Counted from the first letter of the stretch, positions 33,377-43,200 are shown. The stretch: 64,000 nt of DNA from Terriglobia bacterium (GCA_020072815.1 JAIQGE010000001.1:1-64000), one strand, 5' to 3'. Notes: a model not told the origin generated them from the letters alone. A program made the numbers and translations.

Positions 33377-34236
33377 CACTTGTCCGGATATTCGTACACG
33401 CCCTTGCCCGCTTTGCGTCCCAGCCTGCCGGCTTTCACGTACTGCACCAGCAGCGGCGACGGCCGGAACTTTTCTCCCAATGATTTGTGCAGGTATTCGA
33501 GGATGTGCAGGCGTGTGTCCAGTCCCACCAGGTCCACCAGTTCAAACGGTCCCATGGGATGGTTCAGGCCAAGCTTGAGCGCCTTATCAATGTCCGCAGC
33601 CGACGCAATGCCTTCCTGCAGCATGTAAAACGCCTCATTGCCGATCATCGCATTGATGCGGCTGGTGATGAAGCCCGGCGCTTCCTTGATGACCACCACT
33701 TCCTTGCCCATGCGGCGGCCGACCTCGGCACAGGCGGCGATGGTCTCGTCATCGGTCTCCAGGGCGCGCACCACTTCCAGCAGCTTCATCTTGTGCACAG
33801 GATTGAAGAAGTGCATGCCCAGGATCTTTTTGGCGCGATAGGTGACCGACGCAATCTCCGTGACGCTGAGCGATGATGTGTTCGAAGCCAGGATGGTCTT
33901 GGGGCGGCAGATTTTATCGAGCAGCGTGAAGATTTCAATCTTCGACTCCATTTCTTCCGGCACGGCTTCAATCACCAGGTCGGCTTCGCGCGCGGCTTCT
34001 TCCACGCTGCCGGCATACTCCAGGCGGGTGAACGCGGCGTCGGCATCGGGCTTGGAGATTTTGCCCAGCTCAATGGCTTTGTCCAGGTTGGAGCGGATTT
34101 CGCTTTCCGCCGTGCGCAGGCTGGCCGGCAGAATGTCCTCAAGGATGGTGCGATAGCCGCCCAGGGCCGCCACGTGGGCAATGCCCCGGCCCATGATCCC
34201 CGCGCCGATGACGGCTACGGTCTTGATCTCGGCCAT
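33376..34236 (-). CDS. 3-hydroxybutyryl-CoA dehydrogenase
   Basis: The NAD-binding Rossmann start VAVIGAGIMGRGIAHVAA (GxGxxG), the Ser of ASNTSSLSVTEIA, and the catalytic His-Glu dyad in GMHFFNPVHKMKLLEVV define the L-3-hydroxyacyl-CoA dehydrogenase family. The 286-residue length is that of the monofunctional enzyme (PaaH/Hbd type). It oxidises 3-hydroxyacyl-CoA in fatty-acid or aromatic degradation, or acts in reverse. A small gene 3 bases upstream is co-transcribed. The octamer array starts at its stop codon. Confidence 0.94.
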   Translation of the reverse strand: MAEIKTVAVIGAGIMGRGIAHVAALGGYRTILEDILPASLRTAESEIRSNLDKAIELGKISKPDADAAFTRLEYAGSVEEAAREADLVIEAVPEEMESKIEIFTLLDKICRPKTILASNTSSLSVTEIASVTYRAKKILGMHFFNPVHKMKLLEVVRALETDDETIAACAEVGRRMGKEVVVIKEAPGFITSRINAMIGNEAFYMLQEGIASAADIDKALKLGLNHPMGPFELVDLVGLDTRLHILEYLHKSLGEKFRPSPLLVQYVKAGRLGRKAGKGVYEYPDK

Positions 34237-34239
34237 TGC

Positions 34240-34422
34240 CTAGTTCTTCTCCAGCGTTTCCACAATCTTCAGATAGTTGGGATCGGCCTGGCGCATGTAG
34301 GCGGCCAGGCGTTTTCTCTCTTCCTCGTTCATGTCGCTCACGCCCAACTGGACGCGGCGCAGGGTGGCGGCAATGTCGTCAACATAATTCATCATGCGGA
34401 TCAATTCACCAGTCACAGGCAT
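34240..34422 (-). CDS. Small conserved-looking protein co-transcribed with the dehydrogenase
   Basis: A 60-residue, highly charged helical product (MPVTGELIRMMNYVDDIAAT, then a KRLAAYMRQADPNYLKIVET region) has AAGGAG 12 nt upstream and ends 3 bases before the dehydrogenase ATG. There is no recognised family. The tight spacing suggests a functional link. Confidence 0.6.
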   Translation of the reverse strand: MPVTGELIRMMNYVDDIAATLRRVQLGVSDMNEEERKRLAAYMRQADPNYLKIVETLEKN

Positions 34423-34591
34423 GGCAGTTTCGAGCTCCTTAGTTCCGATGTTTTCATTGTCAAGGTTCCTGGGACATTAGTAAAGCGCGGCGGGCCTAAC
34501 TGGCGGGCCGAACTGGCGCGCCGAACTGGCGCGCCGAACTAAAAATGGACCGGACCGCCCAAGCGCGCGTCTCTCACGACTGGGCGCGATC

Positions 34592-35419
34592 TCATTTCCG
34601 TTCTTTCCGCGCCAACTGGATCTCAAAGATGCTGGGCCAAAGCTTGGCGGTGACGAACAACCGCTTCCCCTGGGGATCGTAAGCGATGCCGTTCAGCACG
34701 GCTTCCGGCTGCCGGCGGTACATGGGGCTGAGCAGGCCTTTGAGGTTGATCCAGCCCACCACCTTGCCGCTTTGCGGAGAGATGCGCGCGATGCGGTCGG
34801 TATGCCAGACGTTGGCGAAGATTTCTCCCTCCACCCACTCCAACTCGTTGAGTTGCGTGACCGGCATGTTGCCGTCGTGCACCTTCAAGCGCCGCTTTTC
34901 GGCAAACGTGCGGCCGTCAAGGACGCGGATTTCGGCGGTGCCGTCGCTCATAAAGACGTCGCGGCCGTTGCTGGTCAGGCCCCAGCCTTCTCCTTCGTAG
35001 GAAAACTGCTGCACCAGGTGGAAGTCGCTCAGGTTGTAGACGAATCCCACGTGCGACTGCCACGTGAGCTGCAGGATCTGGTTCTTGAGAAGAGCAACGC
35101 CTTCGCCAAAGAACTCCGGCGCCAGGTCCACGCGTTGGACAACTTCTCCTGTTTCCAGCTTTACCTTGCGCAGGGACGAGTGCCCGCTTAGACCCGTGCC
35201 TTCATAGAGAAATCCCTGGTGGTAGAACAAACCTTGCGTGTACGCCGACGGATCATGCGGGAACACGTGAATCACCTTGTAGGTGTACTCCGGTGCGGTT
35301 GCAACCGGCTTCGCAGTGCCTGCCTGGCCGGCCAGCAGCGGCGGCAGCGCAGCGAACAAGAGCACAAGGGCGAGTTGTACAAAGGCCGGCTTCATTTTCA
35401 TGGGAAAGATCTTCTTCAT
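34592..35419 (-). CDS. Glutaminyl-peptide cyclotransferase (bacterial/plant type)
   Basis: A signal peptide (PAFVQLALVLLFAALPPLLA) is followed by a five-bladed propeller of the glutamine cyclotransferase family: PHDPSAYTQGLFYHQGFLYE, GEGVALLKNQILQLTW, GWGLTSNGRDVFMSDGTAE, LNELEWVEGEIFANVW and NGIAYDPQGKRLFVTAKLWP. The enzyme converts N-terminal glutamine of exported peptides to pyroglutamate. The start is ATG 35419 or 35413/35401. It lies upstream of nothing obviously related. Confidence 0.9.
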   Translation of the reverse strand: MKKIFPMKMKPAFVQLALVLLFAALPPLLAGQAGTAKPVATAPEYTYKVIHVFPHDPSAYTQGLFYHQGFLYEGTGLSGHSSLRKVKLETGEVVQRVDLAPEFFGEGVALLKNQILQLTWQSHVGFVYNLSDFHLVQQFSYEGEGWGLTSNGRDVFMSDGTAEIRVLDGRTFAEKRRLKVHDGNMPVTQLNELEWVEGEIFANVWHTDRIARISPQSGKVVGWINLKGLLSPMYRRQPEAVLNGIAYDPQGKRLFVTAKLWPSIFEIQLARKERK

Positions 35420-35487
35420 TGACGAGATCTTTTCATCGGACAGATCAGACGCACCTTGGTGAATGATTGTCGAACAAAACCCTTTGC

Positions 35488-37026
35488 TTACGCGGCAAAG
35501 TCTTCCAGCTTCGCAGCGCTCTGCCGCCTTTCAGCGATTGGCGACACACGGTCAGTGATCGCAGACAGCGCGGCCAGCTTGTCCGCCAGTTCGTCGCTGG
35601 CCATGCCCGGGGCGAGCCGCCATCCCCAGTTGCCATCAGGCCGCGAGGGAATGTTCATGCGCGCTTCGCTGCCCAATGACAGAACGTCCTGCATGGGGAC
35701 CAGCGCCACACGGGCCACCGACGCAAACGCCGCGCGGATCATCGCCCAGTTCATGCCGTCCTGCGGCTGGCCGAAATATTGCGTGGCGTGCCGTTTTTCG
35801 TCCTCACTCGCGCCGGACTGCCACCAGCCTACGGTGGTGTCATTGTCATGCGTACCGGTGTACACCACGCAATTGGAGACGAAATTGTGGGGAAGATAGA
35901 TGTGCGCGCCGGGATCGCCGAAGCCGAACTGCAGCACCTTCATCCCCGGAATGCCCAGGCGTTCGCGCAAGGCGTGGACTTCCCGGGTGATCAACCCCAG
36001 GTCTTCGGCGATGAACGGTAGGTCGCCCAGGCGTTCCCGCAGCACGCGGAACAGATCGTCCTTGGGGCCCTCCACCCAGCGGCCGTGAATGGCGGTGGGC
36101 TCGGCGGCGGGTATTTCCCAGTAACTTTCAAATCCGCGGAAGTGGTCCAGCCGCACTACGTCACATGCCTTCAGCGCCCAGGACATGCGCTGCACCCACC
36201 ACTGGTAGTTTTGCGCGCGCAGCACGTCCCAGCGATACAGCGGATTGCCCCAGCGCTGGCCGGTCTGGCTGAACAGGTCGGGAGGCACGCCGGCCACCGT
36301 CGCCGGCTGCAGATTGTCATCCAGGTGAAATAGCTCGGGATTGCGCCACACGTCGGCGCTGTCATGGTTGACGAAGATGGCCACGTCGCCGACGATGCGG
36401 ATGCTGCGCTGCCCGCAGTATTCCCGCAAGGCGCTCCACTGCTCATGAAACGCGAATTGGATGACGCGCTCAACTTCCAGTTGTTGCCGGTATTCCGTGC
36501 CAAAGGCGTGCAGGGCTTCGGCGGAACGGCGCGCCAGGTCGCTGGGCCACGCGCTCCACAGCGCGCGCTTGTGAACGCGGCGGATGAGCAGGAAGAGAAC
36601 GTAGTCTTCCAGCCACCAGGCGTTGTCGCGCTTGAAATCTTCAAAGCGGCGGTGGTCGCCGCCGCGGCCTTCCAGAAAATTCTGCGCGGCCTGGCGCAAA
36701 TGGGGCAGCTTGAAGGCTTTCACTTCGTCAAAATTGATCCGGCCCTGGGGAGGAAGATGGTTCTGGATTTGTTCGTGGGCGATCCATCCGCGGTCCGCCA
36801 GTCGTTCCAGGCTGATGAGCAGGGGATTGCCGGCAAAAGCGGAAATCGCCGAGTACGGCGAGTTGCCAAAGCCCGGCGGCGAAAGCGGCAGCACCTGCCA
36901 CAGACCCAGGCGCGCGCGCGCCAGGAAGTCAGCAAAGGCATAGGCTTGCGGGCCCAGGTCGCCCAGACCGGGGCCGGCCAGAGAAGTCGGATGCAGCAGG
37001 ATTCCAGCGCAACGTTCCGACAGCAT
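35488..37026 (-). CDS. malQ: 4-alpha-glucanotransferase (amylomaltase)
   Basis: The GH77 pattern is complete: RCAGILLHPTSLAGPGLGDL, LPLSPPGFGNSPYSAISAFA, GDVAIFVNHDSADVW, the nucleophile Asp region VVRLDHFRGFESYW, the acid/base Glu in FIAEDLGLI, and YTGTHDNDTTVGWW. The 512-residue length is normal. It transfers maltodextrin segments during glycogen or maltose turnover. It ends 15 bases downstream of the foldase gene's stop, so they may share a transcript. Confidence 0.96.
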   Translation of the reverse strand: MLSERCAGILLHPTSLAGPGLGDLGPQAYAFADFLARARLGLWQVLPLSPPGFGNSPYSAISAFAGNPLLISLERLADRGWIAHEQIQNHLPPQGRINFDEVKAFKLPHLRQAAQNFLEGRGGDHRRFEDFKRDNAWWLEDYVLFLLIRRVHKRALWSAWPSDLARRSAEALHAFGTEYRQQLEVERVIQFAFHEQWSALREYCGQRSIRIVGDVAIFVNHDSADVWRNPELFHLDDNLQPATVAGVPPDLFSQTGQRWGNPLYRWDVLRAQNYQWWVQRMSWALKACDVVRLDHFRGFESYWEIPAAEPTAIHGRWVEGPKDDLFRVLRERLGDLPFIAEDLGLITREVHALRERLGIPGMKVLQFGFGDPGAHIYLPHNFVSNCVVYTGTHDNDTTVGWWQSGASEDEKRHATQYFGQPQDGMNWAMIRAAFASVARVALVPMQDVLSLGSEARMNIPSRPDGNWGWRLAPGMASDELADKLAALSAITDRVSPIAERRQSAAKLEDFAA

Positions 37027-37041
37027 AGTTTTCAGGATAGC

Positions 37042-39000
37042 TCAGCCACGGGTCCTGGTCAGGCCGTTCATCTCCGCCTGGTTGATTTTTACCTTGCCTT
37101 CTTTTTCCATGCGGGCGCCCAGAGCTTCCAGGAAGAGGCGCCATGCCTGCTCCTGGCGCTGCTGCACGATCTGTTCGCGCAATTGGTCGCGGTCCTTGGC
37201 GAACTGCGGGTCCGCGGCGGAAGGCTCCTGGCGGTCGGTGATCGCGATGACGGCCTCCCGGGTCCCCAGATTCAGAGCGCCGCTGATGTCCCCCCGCTTC
37301 ATGGTAAAAGCCACGGCTGCCGGGCCGCTCAAGGCGCCGATGTCCGCGACTTGCGCGTTGCGGTCCACCAGTTCGCTGGTCTTGAAGGTAGCTCCCACCT
37401 CTTTGGCGGCTTTCGCCAGATCATTCTCAGCGTGGGCGCGATTCGCCAACTCTTGCCCTTTCTTGCGTAGCAACTCGGCAGAGCGGCTGCTGACGAAATC
37501 CTTGGTCACTTTGTCGCGTACTTCTTCCAGCGCCGGGGCCCTCGCCGGTTCCACTTTCTGAAGTTCGAAGAATACATACCCGGTGGCTACGCGGGCCGTC
37601 TGCGGCGGGGACTTTTCCTTAGTGGAGAAGACTTGCTGCATCAACTGCGGCGAGGCGCCAACGCCCGGCAGCGCGTCATTCCGGGTTATCAGATTGCTCT
37701 GCACCACCGGCGCTCCGTATTTTGCCGCAGCTTTGTCCAGGCCCTGCTTGGTGGCCGTGTCCTCAGCTTCCTTGGCCTTGGCCTCCAGCGCCGCACTGGT
37801 TTTCTGCGCCTTCAGGACAGGCTCAATAGTGGCCTGCACCTCCGCCAGCGGCTTAACGTGGGCGTCTTGCTTCTCTTCCGTCTGGATAATATGGAAGCCC
37901 CAGATGGTCTTCACCAAATCGCTGATCTGGCCTTTGTTCTGGGCAAAAGCAACCTTTTCAAACTCTGCCACGGTCTGGCCCTTGACGATCCAGCCCAGCT
38001 CGCCGCCGTCCGCCGCGCTGCTGTCCTGGGAGTTCTTCTTGGCCAGTTCGGCAAAATCACCGCCAGCCTTGATCTGCTTGAGAATGCCCTCGGCCTTGAC
38101 ACGGGCTTCGTCCACGGCCTTCTGGTCCACTTTGCCGTCCGGACTCGCCGGTGGCGTGGAGATCAGAATGTGCCGCACCCGCACCCGCTCCGGAACGCGA
38201 TATTCATCCTGGTGGGAAAGGTGATAGCGCTGCAGCTCCGCAGCGTCCACCGTTATTTTGCTTTCCACGTCTTTGTCATTGATCACGAAGTAGCGGACCT
38301 GCCGCTTTTCCGGGATGGCGCTCTGGTAGCCGGCTTTGTTGGCCGCAAAAAAAGCTTCCACCTCGCTCGGCGTGGGTTTGATCTGCTTGGTCAGATCGTC
38401 CAGGTTCAGCACCGCGTATTGGAACTTTACCTTGAGATTGCGGTCTTTGTAGGCCTGCTCAACCTCGGCATCAGACGCATTTGCGCTCGCGCCCACTGCG
38501 CTGATCAGCTTGGAAACCATCAGTTGCTGGCGGACGTCGTTCTCAAAAGTCTCCGGCGTCTTGCCATTCAGCTTCAGCAGCTCTTCATACTTTTGTTTGC
38601 CGATGAACTTGCCATCGGGGAAAAAGTAGGCTTTGCTCATGCCGTTTTGCAGCTCGTCCTGCACTTCCTGGTCAGAAACCTTCAATCCCAAGCGCTCAGC
38701 CTCATAGCGGACTTCCGCCCTCTGGATCAACTGCATGACGGCCTGCTGCCTCAGGATGGGAATATAAAAGTCGGGAATTCTGCCCTGCTGCTGCCGCATC
38801 TGCTGCTGCACCAGATCGTTGACATCAGCGGTGCGGATGTCTTCTCCCGCCACGCTGGCGACGACGCCCTGCTGGTTGGTGTCCAGGGCGGTGCCGGAAC
38901 TGGGGATCAGGTACCACAGCATGCTTACACAGATAATCAGCAGGAACGCGCTCAGCACATACTTCACGGCCTTATTGCCGCTCTGCAGAAAGCGAATCAT
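37042..39000 (-). CDS. PpiD/SurA-like membrane-anchored peptidyl-prolyl isomerase
   Basis: One N-terminal helix (AVKYVLSAFLLIICVSMLWY) anchors a SurA_N-type chaperone domain (QEVQDELQNGMSKAYFFPDG). A parvulin domain follows at about residues 265-375, with VRHILISTPP, GGDFAELAKKNSQDSSAADG and GELGWIVKGQTVAEFE. A PpiD-like tail to residue 652 completes it. The role is folding of newly exported proteins at the periplasmic face. It is the right length for PpiD (about 620). Confidence 0.88.
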   Translation of the reverse strand: MIRFLQSGNKAVKYVLSAFLLIICVSMLWYLIPSSGTALDTNQQGVVASVAGEDIRTADVNDLVQQQMRQQQGRIPDFYIPILRQQAVMQLIQRAEVRYEAERLGLKVSDQEVQDELQNGMSKAYFFPDGKFIGKQKYEELLKLNGKTPETFENDVRQQLMVSKLISAVGASANASDAEVEQAYKDRNLKVKFQYAVLNLDDLTKQIKPTPSEVEAFFAANKAGYQSAIPEKRQVRYFVINDKDVESKITVDAAELQRYHLSHQDEYRVPERVRVRHILISTPPASPDGKVDQKAVDEARVKAEGILKQIKAGGDFAELAKKNSQDSSAADGGELGWIVKGQTVAEFEKVAFAQNKGQISDLVKTIWGFHIIQTEEKQDAHVKPLAEVQATIEPVLKAQKTSAALEAKAKEAEDTATKQGLDKAAAKYGAPVVQSNLITRNDALPGVGASPQLMQQVFSTKEKSPPQTARVATGYVFFELQKVEPARAPALEEVRDKVTKDFVSSRSAELLRKKGQELANRAHAENDLAKAAKEVGATFKTSELVDRNAQVADIGALSGPAAVAFTMKRGDISGALNLGTREAVIAITDRQEPSAADPQFAKDRDQLREQIVQQRQEQAWRLFLEALGARMEKEGKVKINQAEMNGLTRTRG

Positions 39001-39165
39001 GTCAGGAAAGCTCCAGAGGTTACACGAAATGGGGACGCAATAGATTATATAAAAAGCCGGGCAACAATGCCTCCAGTTGGCGGTTCCGGCCGGCCCAGCG
39101 TGCTATGCTGCTGCCAGTTTTGCGGACCCGCCACCTACGGCTGCCGCAAACTCGGGCGATTTGCC

Positions 39166-40212
39166 ATGACCTCTTCTCCGCCTTCCGCCGGCGAAAACCT
39201 GGGCGCTGATCTTGCTGCGCCTGCCGGCCCTTCTCCGCGACGTTTGCTCTGGGCCGGCGCGGCTTATGCTGCCCTGCTCATCGTCTTTTGGTTCATTGCC
39301 CGCTTCTTTCATCTGAAAGCGCTGGACGAGCACCCGGTTTCCACCTTCCTGAGTTTTGCTCTGGTTTTCGCGCCATACTGGTTCTTCGGATTCGGCGCCG
39401 CTACTCTGCTGCGACCAAGCTTGCACACAGCGGCTGCCAGGCTTGCGGCCTGCTTGCTGCTGGTGGTCCCTTACTTTGTGCTGGCGATTCCCCGCGGCGA
39501 TTTCCAGTGGCCGATGGCCGCGGCCTTGGCGGGCGTCGCAGTCCTGGTCACGGCGGCTCTTCACTATGCGCCGGCGCCCGGTAACTGGGCGGACTTGGCC
39601 GTCTTGGCCGCAGTAGGACTGATCGTAGACCTAGGTCTTCTGGGACACGCATGGCCATTCGCGGCTTACGACGCCGTGCTCTGGCCTCCGGGGATGAGCG
39701 GTTTCCCCAAATTGATGCTGGTGAACATGGCGCTCTACGGCTACCTGGTCGTCAAGCCGCTGGACGGCGTCGGCTATGACCTTGCGCCCACCTTCGCGGA
39801 CCTCAAGATTGGTTTGCGCGAATTCATCTTCTGCGCGCCCATTGTCATCCCGCTGGGGTTCCTGCTGAAGTTCTTGCATTTTCATCCCGGCTGGCCGCAA
39901 CCCACAATGGTCCCGGCAGGCTGGATCTTCACGTTTGTCTTCATCGCCTTGCCGGAAGAGCTATTTTTCCGCGGTCTGGCGCAGAACCTGCTGGAACGCC
40001 GCTGGGGACGTACGCGCGCCTTGTGGGCGACGGCGGTCTTGTTCGGCTTGTCGCACTTCAACAAAGGCGCGGCCTTCAACTGGAAGTACGTCTTGCTGGC
40101 CACCATTGCCGGCATTTTCTATGGGCGCGCCTGGCGCGCCCAGCGGCGGCTTTTTGCGTCGTCAGTGACCCACGCGTCGATGGACACGGTGTGGTCACTC
40201 TGGTTTCGCTGA
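39166..40212 (+). CDS. CPBP-family intramembrane metalloprotease
   Basis: Eight or so membrane helices end with the Rce1/CPBP motifs: EELFFRGLAQNLL (motif 1, EExxxR), LFGLSHFNKG (motif 2) and SVTHASMDTVW (motif 3). The start is ATG 39166 (MTSSPPSAGENLG); a longer open frame extends far upstream but is only the shadow of the foldase gene. The length is 348 residues. It probably cleaves a membrane protein or peptide; the substrate is unknown. Confidence 0.88.
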   Translation: MTSSPPSAGENLGADLAAPAGPSPRRLLWAGAAYAALLIVFWFIARFFHLKALDEHPVSTFLSFALVFAPYWFFGFGAATLLRPSLHTAAARLAACLLLVVPYFVLAIPRGDFQWPMAAALAGVAVLVTAALHYAPAPGNWADLAVLAAVGLIVDLGLLGHAWPFAAYDAVLWPPGMSGFPKLMLVNMALYGYLVVKPLDGVGYDLAPTFADLKIGLREFIFCAPIVIPLGFLLKFLHFHPGWPQPTMVPAGWIFTFVFIALPEELFFRGLAQNLLERRWGRTRALWATAVLFGLSHFNKGAAFNWKYVLLATIAGIFYGRAWRAQRRLFASSVTHASMDTVWSLWFR

Positions 40213-40816
40213 TTTTTTACATGCTCTGAACCGCTTTTACAATTCTTAACGGCTTCTCCTGGGCATTTCCTATAGCTTGTTGGCCCTCAAGGGCATCCAA
40301 ACCATCTGACATCACTCACCACCTGGATCTTCCGGAGCAGATCTGCGGAATTACGCTTGTAGTTCTCAGGCCCGGTCCGGAAGGCCAGGCAGAACCCTAA
40401 GACCTGCAGAGGCGGAACGCGCATGGCGGAAGACGGGAACAGGATGGTATTTCAAACCTGGCTGGCCGAGTATGCAACCTATCTGAAGGGTATGGCTGAA
40501 CACAAACTTCCAGCGGGTAGGGAGCCGCAAGAACGGCTGCCGTCCGGCGCGATGATGGCCGATTCAGACCCAGGACCGCGCGAAAAAGGGGCCGAGGTGC
40601 GCAAATAGTAATCCCGCTCCCCAATAAAACCGTGCAACACGCAGACTATTTTGGGGTTCGAATAACCTTAGGCCTAACGGGTCAATGTTTGTTTCGTGAG
40701 TGCCAATCAAACTATGCTGGAGCAGGCGGTTGAACCTTGGTTTTTCATCTTCTATCTTTTATCTTTGGTCTTTAGATGTTTAGGTTGGGATCTTAGAACT
40801 AGGAACAGGTGAACTT
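40213..40816. other. 604-base region with one doubtful small gene
   Basis: A 61-codon frame at 40423-40608 (MAEDGNRMVFQTWLAEYATY) has a weak GAGGCGGAA upstream and is polar and helical; it may be real. Before it lies a small hairpin (40362-40395, GTTCT...AGAAC, containing GTCCGGAAGG), which is compact but not assignable. The rest is AT-richer and empty as far as I can see. Confidence 0.4.
40423..40608 (+). CDS. Doubtful 61-residue protein
   Basis: The frame has an ATG with a weak upstream GAGG at about 11 nt and a balanced, polar composition. There are no motifs and no family. It is kept as a possible gene only because the surrounding 600 bases are otherwise empty. Confidence 0.3.
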   Translation: MAEDGNRMVFQTWLAEYATYLKGMAEHKLPAGREPQERLPSGAMMADSDPGPREKGAEVRK

Positions 40817-42277
40817 ATGCTGGCGAGCAAGCGAATTCCTTTCTTCGTGGTAGCGACATCCATTGTCATATTCCTGGCCGGCTGCGGAGGCTCTTCCAAC
40901 CATCCGACGCCCCCGCCAAATGGTTTCACCGACGCCTCGCTGAGCGGAACGTACGCGTTTTCGTTTGTGGGCTCTGACGCGGGAGGTTTCTATGCCGTGG
41001 CCGGAAGCCTGCAGGCCGATGCCGCGGGCCACATCACCAGCGGCGTGGAAGACATTAACCGCACGACCGGTGTTTTTACCAGCGTCCCCATCACCGGCAC
41101 TTACAACATCCGTTCTGACGGCCGCGGCGTGGCCACGCTGACCTCGCTGCAAGGCAACTTCAGCTTGAGTTTTGTACTGATTTCAAGCTCGCACGCCATG
41201 ATCTCGCGCTTTGAGAGTATCGCCAACGGCAGCGGCTCGCTGGATTTGCAGAGCGCGTCGGCGTTTTCGACGGCCGCACTGGCGGGAACTTTTGCTATCA
41301 ACTTGACGGGCGCTGACGCCGCAGGCAACGCGGAGACCGTCGTAGGTTCCGTCACCACGGACGCGACCGGCGCCGTCACCAGCGGCGTGGAGGATTCGTC
41401 GGACAACGGCGCGATTCTCACCAACCAGGCAATCACCACAGCCGGTTCGTCCATCGCCGTGGGACCCAGCAACGGACGCGGCACAGCGACCATCGTCACC
41501 ACCCTCGGCACGCTGCATTTCGCCTTCTACGTGGTGGACGCCAATCGCTTGAAATTGGTTCAGACCGACGTGGTCCCGGTGCTGGCCGGCGAGGCCTTCC
41601 GCCAGACTGGACCGTTCACCAACGCGTCCCTTACCGGCCCGTTTGCCTTCGTGGTTTCCGGCGCTGACGCCACCGTGCTCGGGCCCTTCGCGGCAGGAGG
41701 TGTTTTGACTTCCAACGGCGCGGGCGTAATTACCAGCGGCACCGAGGACATCAACGATGCCGGCGTGCTCAACACAAACCTGGCGATCACCGGGACCTAT
41801 TCCATCTCCGGCAACCGCGGCACCATGTCCCTGACCAGCACTGCGGGAACTTTTAACTTTGTCATCTATCCTTCCAGCAGCGGCGTCCAGGTGATGGAGA
41901 CCGATGCCGGGGTGGTGGTGAGCGGAAACGGACTGCAACAAACCGGCTCGTTTTCCAATTCCTCCATCCAGGGCACGTATGCCATGCAATTTGCCGGAGT
42001 CACCAACGCCGGCGAGCTGGATTCCACCGCGGAATTCACCGCCAACGGCGCGGGAAGCCTGACCGGCATCACCGACATCAACAACGTGGGCTCAATCACC
42101 AGCGGTACGTCGCTTCAGGGCACCTACAACGTGGCCGCCAACGGGCGCGGACCGCTCACCCTGAACACCGGCCTGGGCTCACAGAACATGGCCGTGTACG
42201 TAGTGGACGCAACCCGCGCACTGTTTGTTGAATTCGACAACAACGTTGTGCTGGTGGGCGAAATCCGCCACCAATAA
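40817..42277 (+). CDS. Lipoprotein of four ~115-residue repeats
   Basis: The lipobox (IVIFLAGC) follows a signal helix. Four repeats then start with variants of TDASLSGTYAFSFVGSDAGG, STAALAGTFAINLTGADAAG, TNASLTGPFAFVVSGADATV and SNSSIQGTYAMQFAGVTNAG. Each ends in a variant of FVLISSSHAMISRFE. It is beta-rich and probably anchored in the outer membrane. Such repeat lipoproteins are numerous in Acidobacteria, and their function is unknown. It starts at ATG 40817 and is followed by a terminator. Confidence 0.82.
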   Translation: MLASKRIPFFVVATSIVIFLAGCGGSSNHPTPPPNGFTDASLSGTYAFSFVGSDAGGFYAVAGSLQADAAGHITSGVEDINRTTGVFTSVPITGTYNIRSDGRGVATLTSLQGNFSLSFVLISSSHAMISRFESIANGSGSLDLQSASAFSTAALAGTFAINLTGADAAGNAETVVGSVTTDATGAVTSGVEDSSDNGAILTNQAITTAGSSIAVGPSNGRGTATIVTTLGTLHFAFYVVDANRLKLVQTDVVPVLAGEAFRQTGPFTNASLTGPFAFVVSGADATVLGPFAAGGVLTSNGAGVITSGTEDINDAGVLNTNLAITGTYSISGNRGTMSLTSTAGTFNFVIYPSSSGVQVMETDAGVVVSGNGLQQTGSFSNSSIQGTYAMQFAGVTNAGELDSTAEFTANGAGSLTGITDINNVGSITSGTSLQGTYNVAANGRGPLTLNTGLGSQNMAVYVVDATRALFVEFDNNVVLVGEIRHQ

Positions 42278-42292
42278 CCCCTTACGATCTCC

Positions 42293-42320
42293 AGGAAGGG
42301 CGCGCCACCTGGCGGGCCCT
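42293..42320 (+). terminator. Rho-independent terminator after the repeat lipoprotein
   Basis: The stem AGGGCGCGCCA with TGGCGGGCCCT (one mismatch) is followed by TTTTTG, 16 bases after the stop codon. Confidence 0.8.
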
Positions 42321-42506
42321 TTTTGCTTGTCCGAGTGAAAGCCCCGCGCGCTTTTGGACCTCCATTCCACAGAAGTTGCTTTGTTTGCGCCGATTTATCC
42401 GTTGAAGATGCGCAGTTGACCCCCAATTCACCCGCTGTGCATTGGCTTGTTTGCGCGGGCGTTGCAGACTTGCGACTGGAAGAACGCGTTGGAGGCGCAA
42501 ATTCAT

Positions 42507-43109
42507 ATGCAAATTCGTAGTCTGCTTTTCACAACCTGCTTCGTCCTGATCCTGGCTGCAACCCTCGCACCCAAGGGCGGGGCTCAACCTCGTACGGAAG
42601 ACCCGCAAGACAACAAAGGCTTCGCCGTCGGCATACAGTTCAGCGGGCTTAGAGTCAACCAGCTCAAGGAAGGCGCGGCTGGATTTGGCGTGCGGACGGC
42701 CTATGACATCCCGCTCAAGTACAGCCTGATCCTTTCACCGGAAGTTGAGTTCAACTACTTTCCCCAGAACCCCAGCGGCAACTTTGGCGAATCGCAACTG
42801 CTGGCCGGGGCCAAGATCGGCGTGCGGCGCGGCCAATTTGGCGTGTTCGGCAAGGTGCGTCCGGGATTTGTCCACTTTCCCGGTGACGGCGACTTTGCCG
42901 CGCGCAACAACGGAGGAGCCATGAACTTCGCCCTGGATACAGGCGTGGTCATTGAATTCTGGCCGCGCCAGCGAATTGCCCTGCGCTTCGACGTTGGCGA
43001 CACCATGGTTTACTTCCCTTCGCCGGTCAACACCGGCGTTGGACCGGCGGCGCCGGCAAGCGTAACGCACAATATGCAGTTCGCTACGGGAGTGGTGTTT
43101 CATTTCTGA
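42507..43109 (+). CDS. Small outer-membrane beta-barrel (porin-like) protein
   Basis: GGAGG lies 11 nt before ATG 42507. A signal peptide (SLLFTTCFVLILAATLAPKG) precedes alternating strands, and the protein ends in GVVFHF, the C-terminal Phe signature recognised by the BAM complex. The 200-residue length suits an eight-stranded OmpA/OmpX-like barrel. An in-frame start 60 bases upstream is rejected because it would spoil the signal peptide. Function unknown. Confidence 0.78.
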   Translation: MQIRSLLFTTCFVLILAATLAPKGGAQPRTEDPQDNKGFAVGIQFSGLRVNQLKEGAAGFGVRTAYDIPLKYSLILSPEVEFNYFPQNPSGNFGESQLLAGAKIGVRRGQFGVFGKVRPGFVHFPGDGDFAARNNGGAMNFALDTGVVIEFWPRQRIALRFDVGDTMVYFPSPVNTGVGPAAPASVTHNMQFATGVVFHF

Positions 43110-43170
43110 GGAAGCGCGTTCGCGAGCAGGGGCTGAAAGCCAAATGGCCGCGCCTCGCAAGCAATGCAAA

Positions 43171-43200
43171 AGGCGGAACATGTGGTTGCATGTTCCGCCC
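43171..43200 (-). terminator. Convergent terminator hairpin
   Basis: A perfect 11-bp stem (GGCGGAACATG with CATGTTCCGCC, 6-nt loop) is followed by TTTTGC on the minus strand and CCCCTT on the plus strand. It serves best as terminator of the minus-strand Gly-rich gene (ends 43286), and may also block read-through from the barrel gene. Confidence 0.75.

Noticed and set aside
37633-39165. Long N-terminal extension of the CPBP protease
   Set aside because: It lies wholly opposite the foldase gene, is His/Leu/Gln-rich like other antisense shadows, and the CPBP domain starts cleanly at 39166.
40362-40395. SRP (4.5S) RNA, because of GTCCGGAAGG in a hairpin
   Set aside because: The conserved flanks (GTCAGG before, AGCAGCC after) are not in place and the surrounding long stem is absent.
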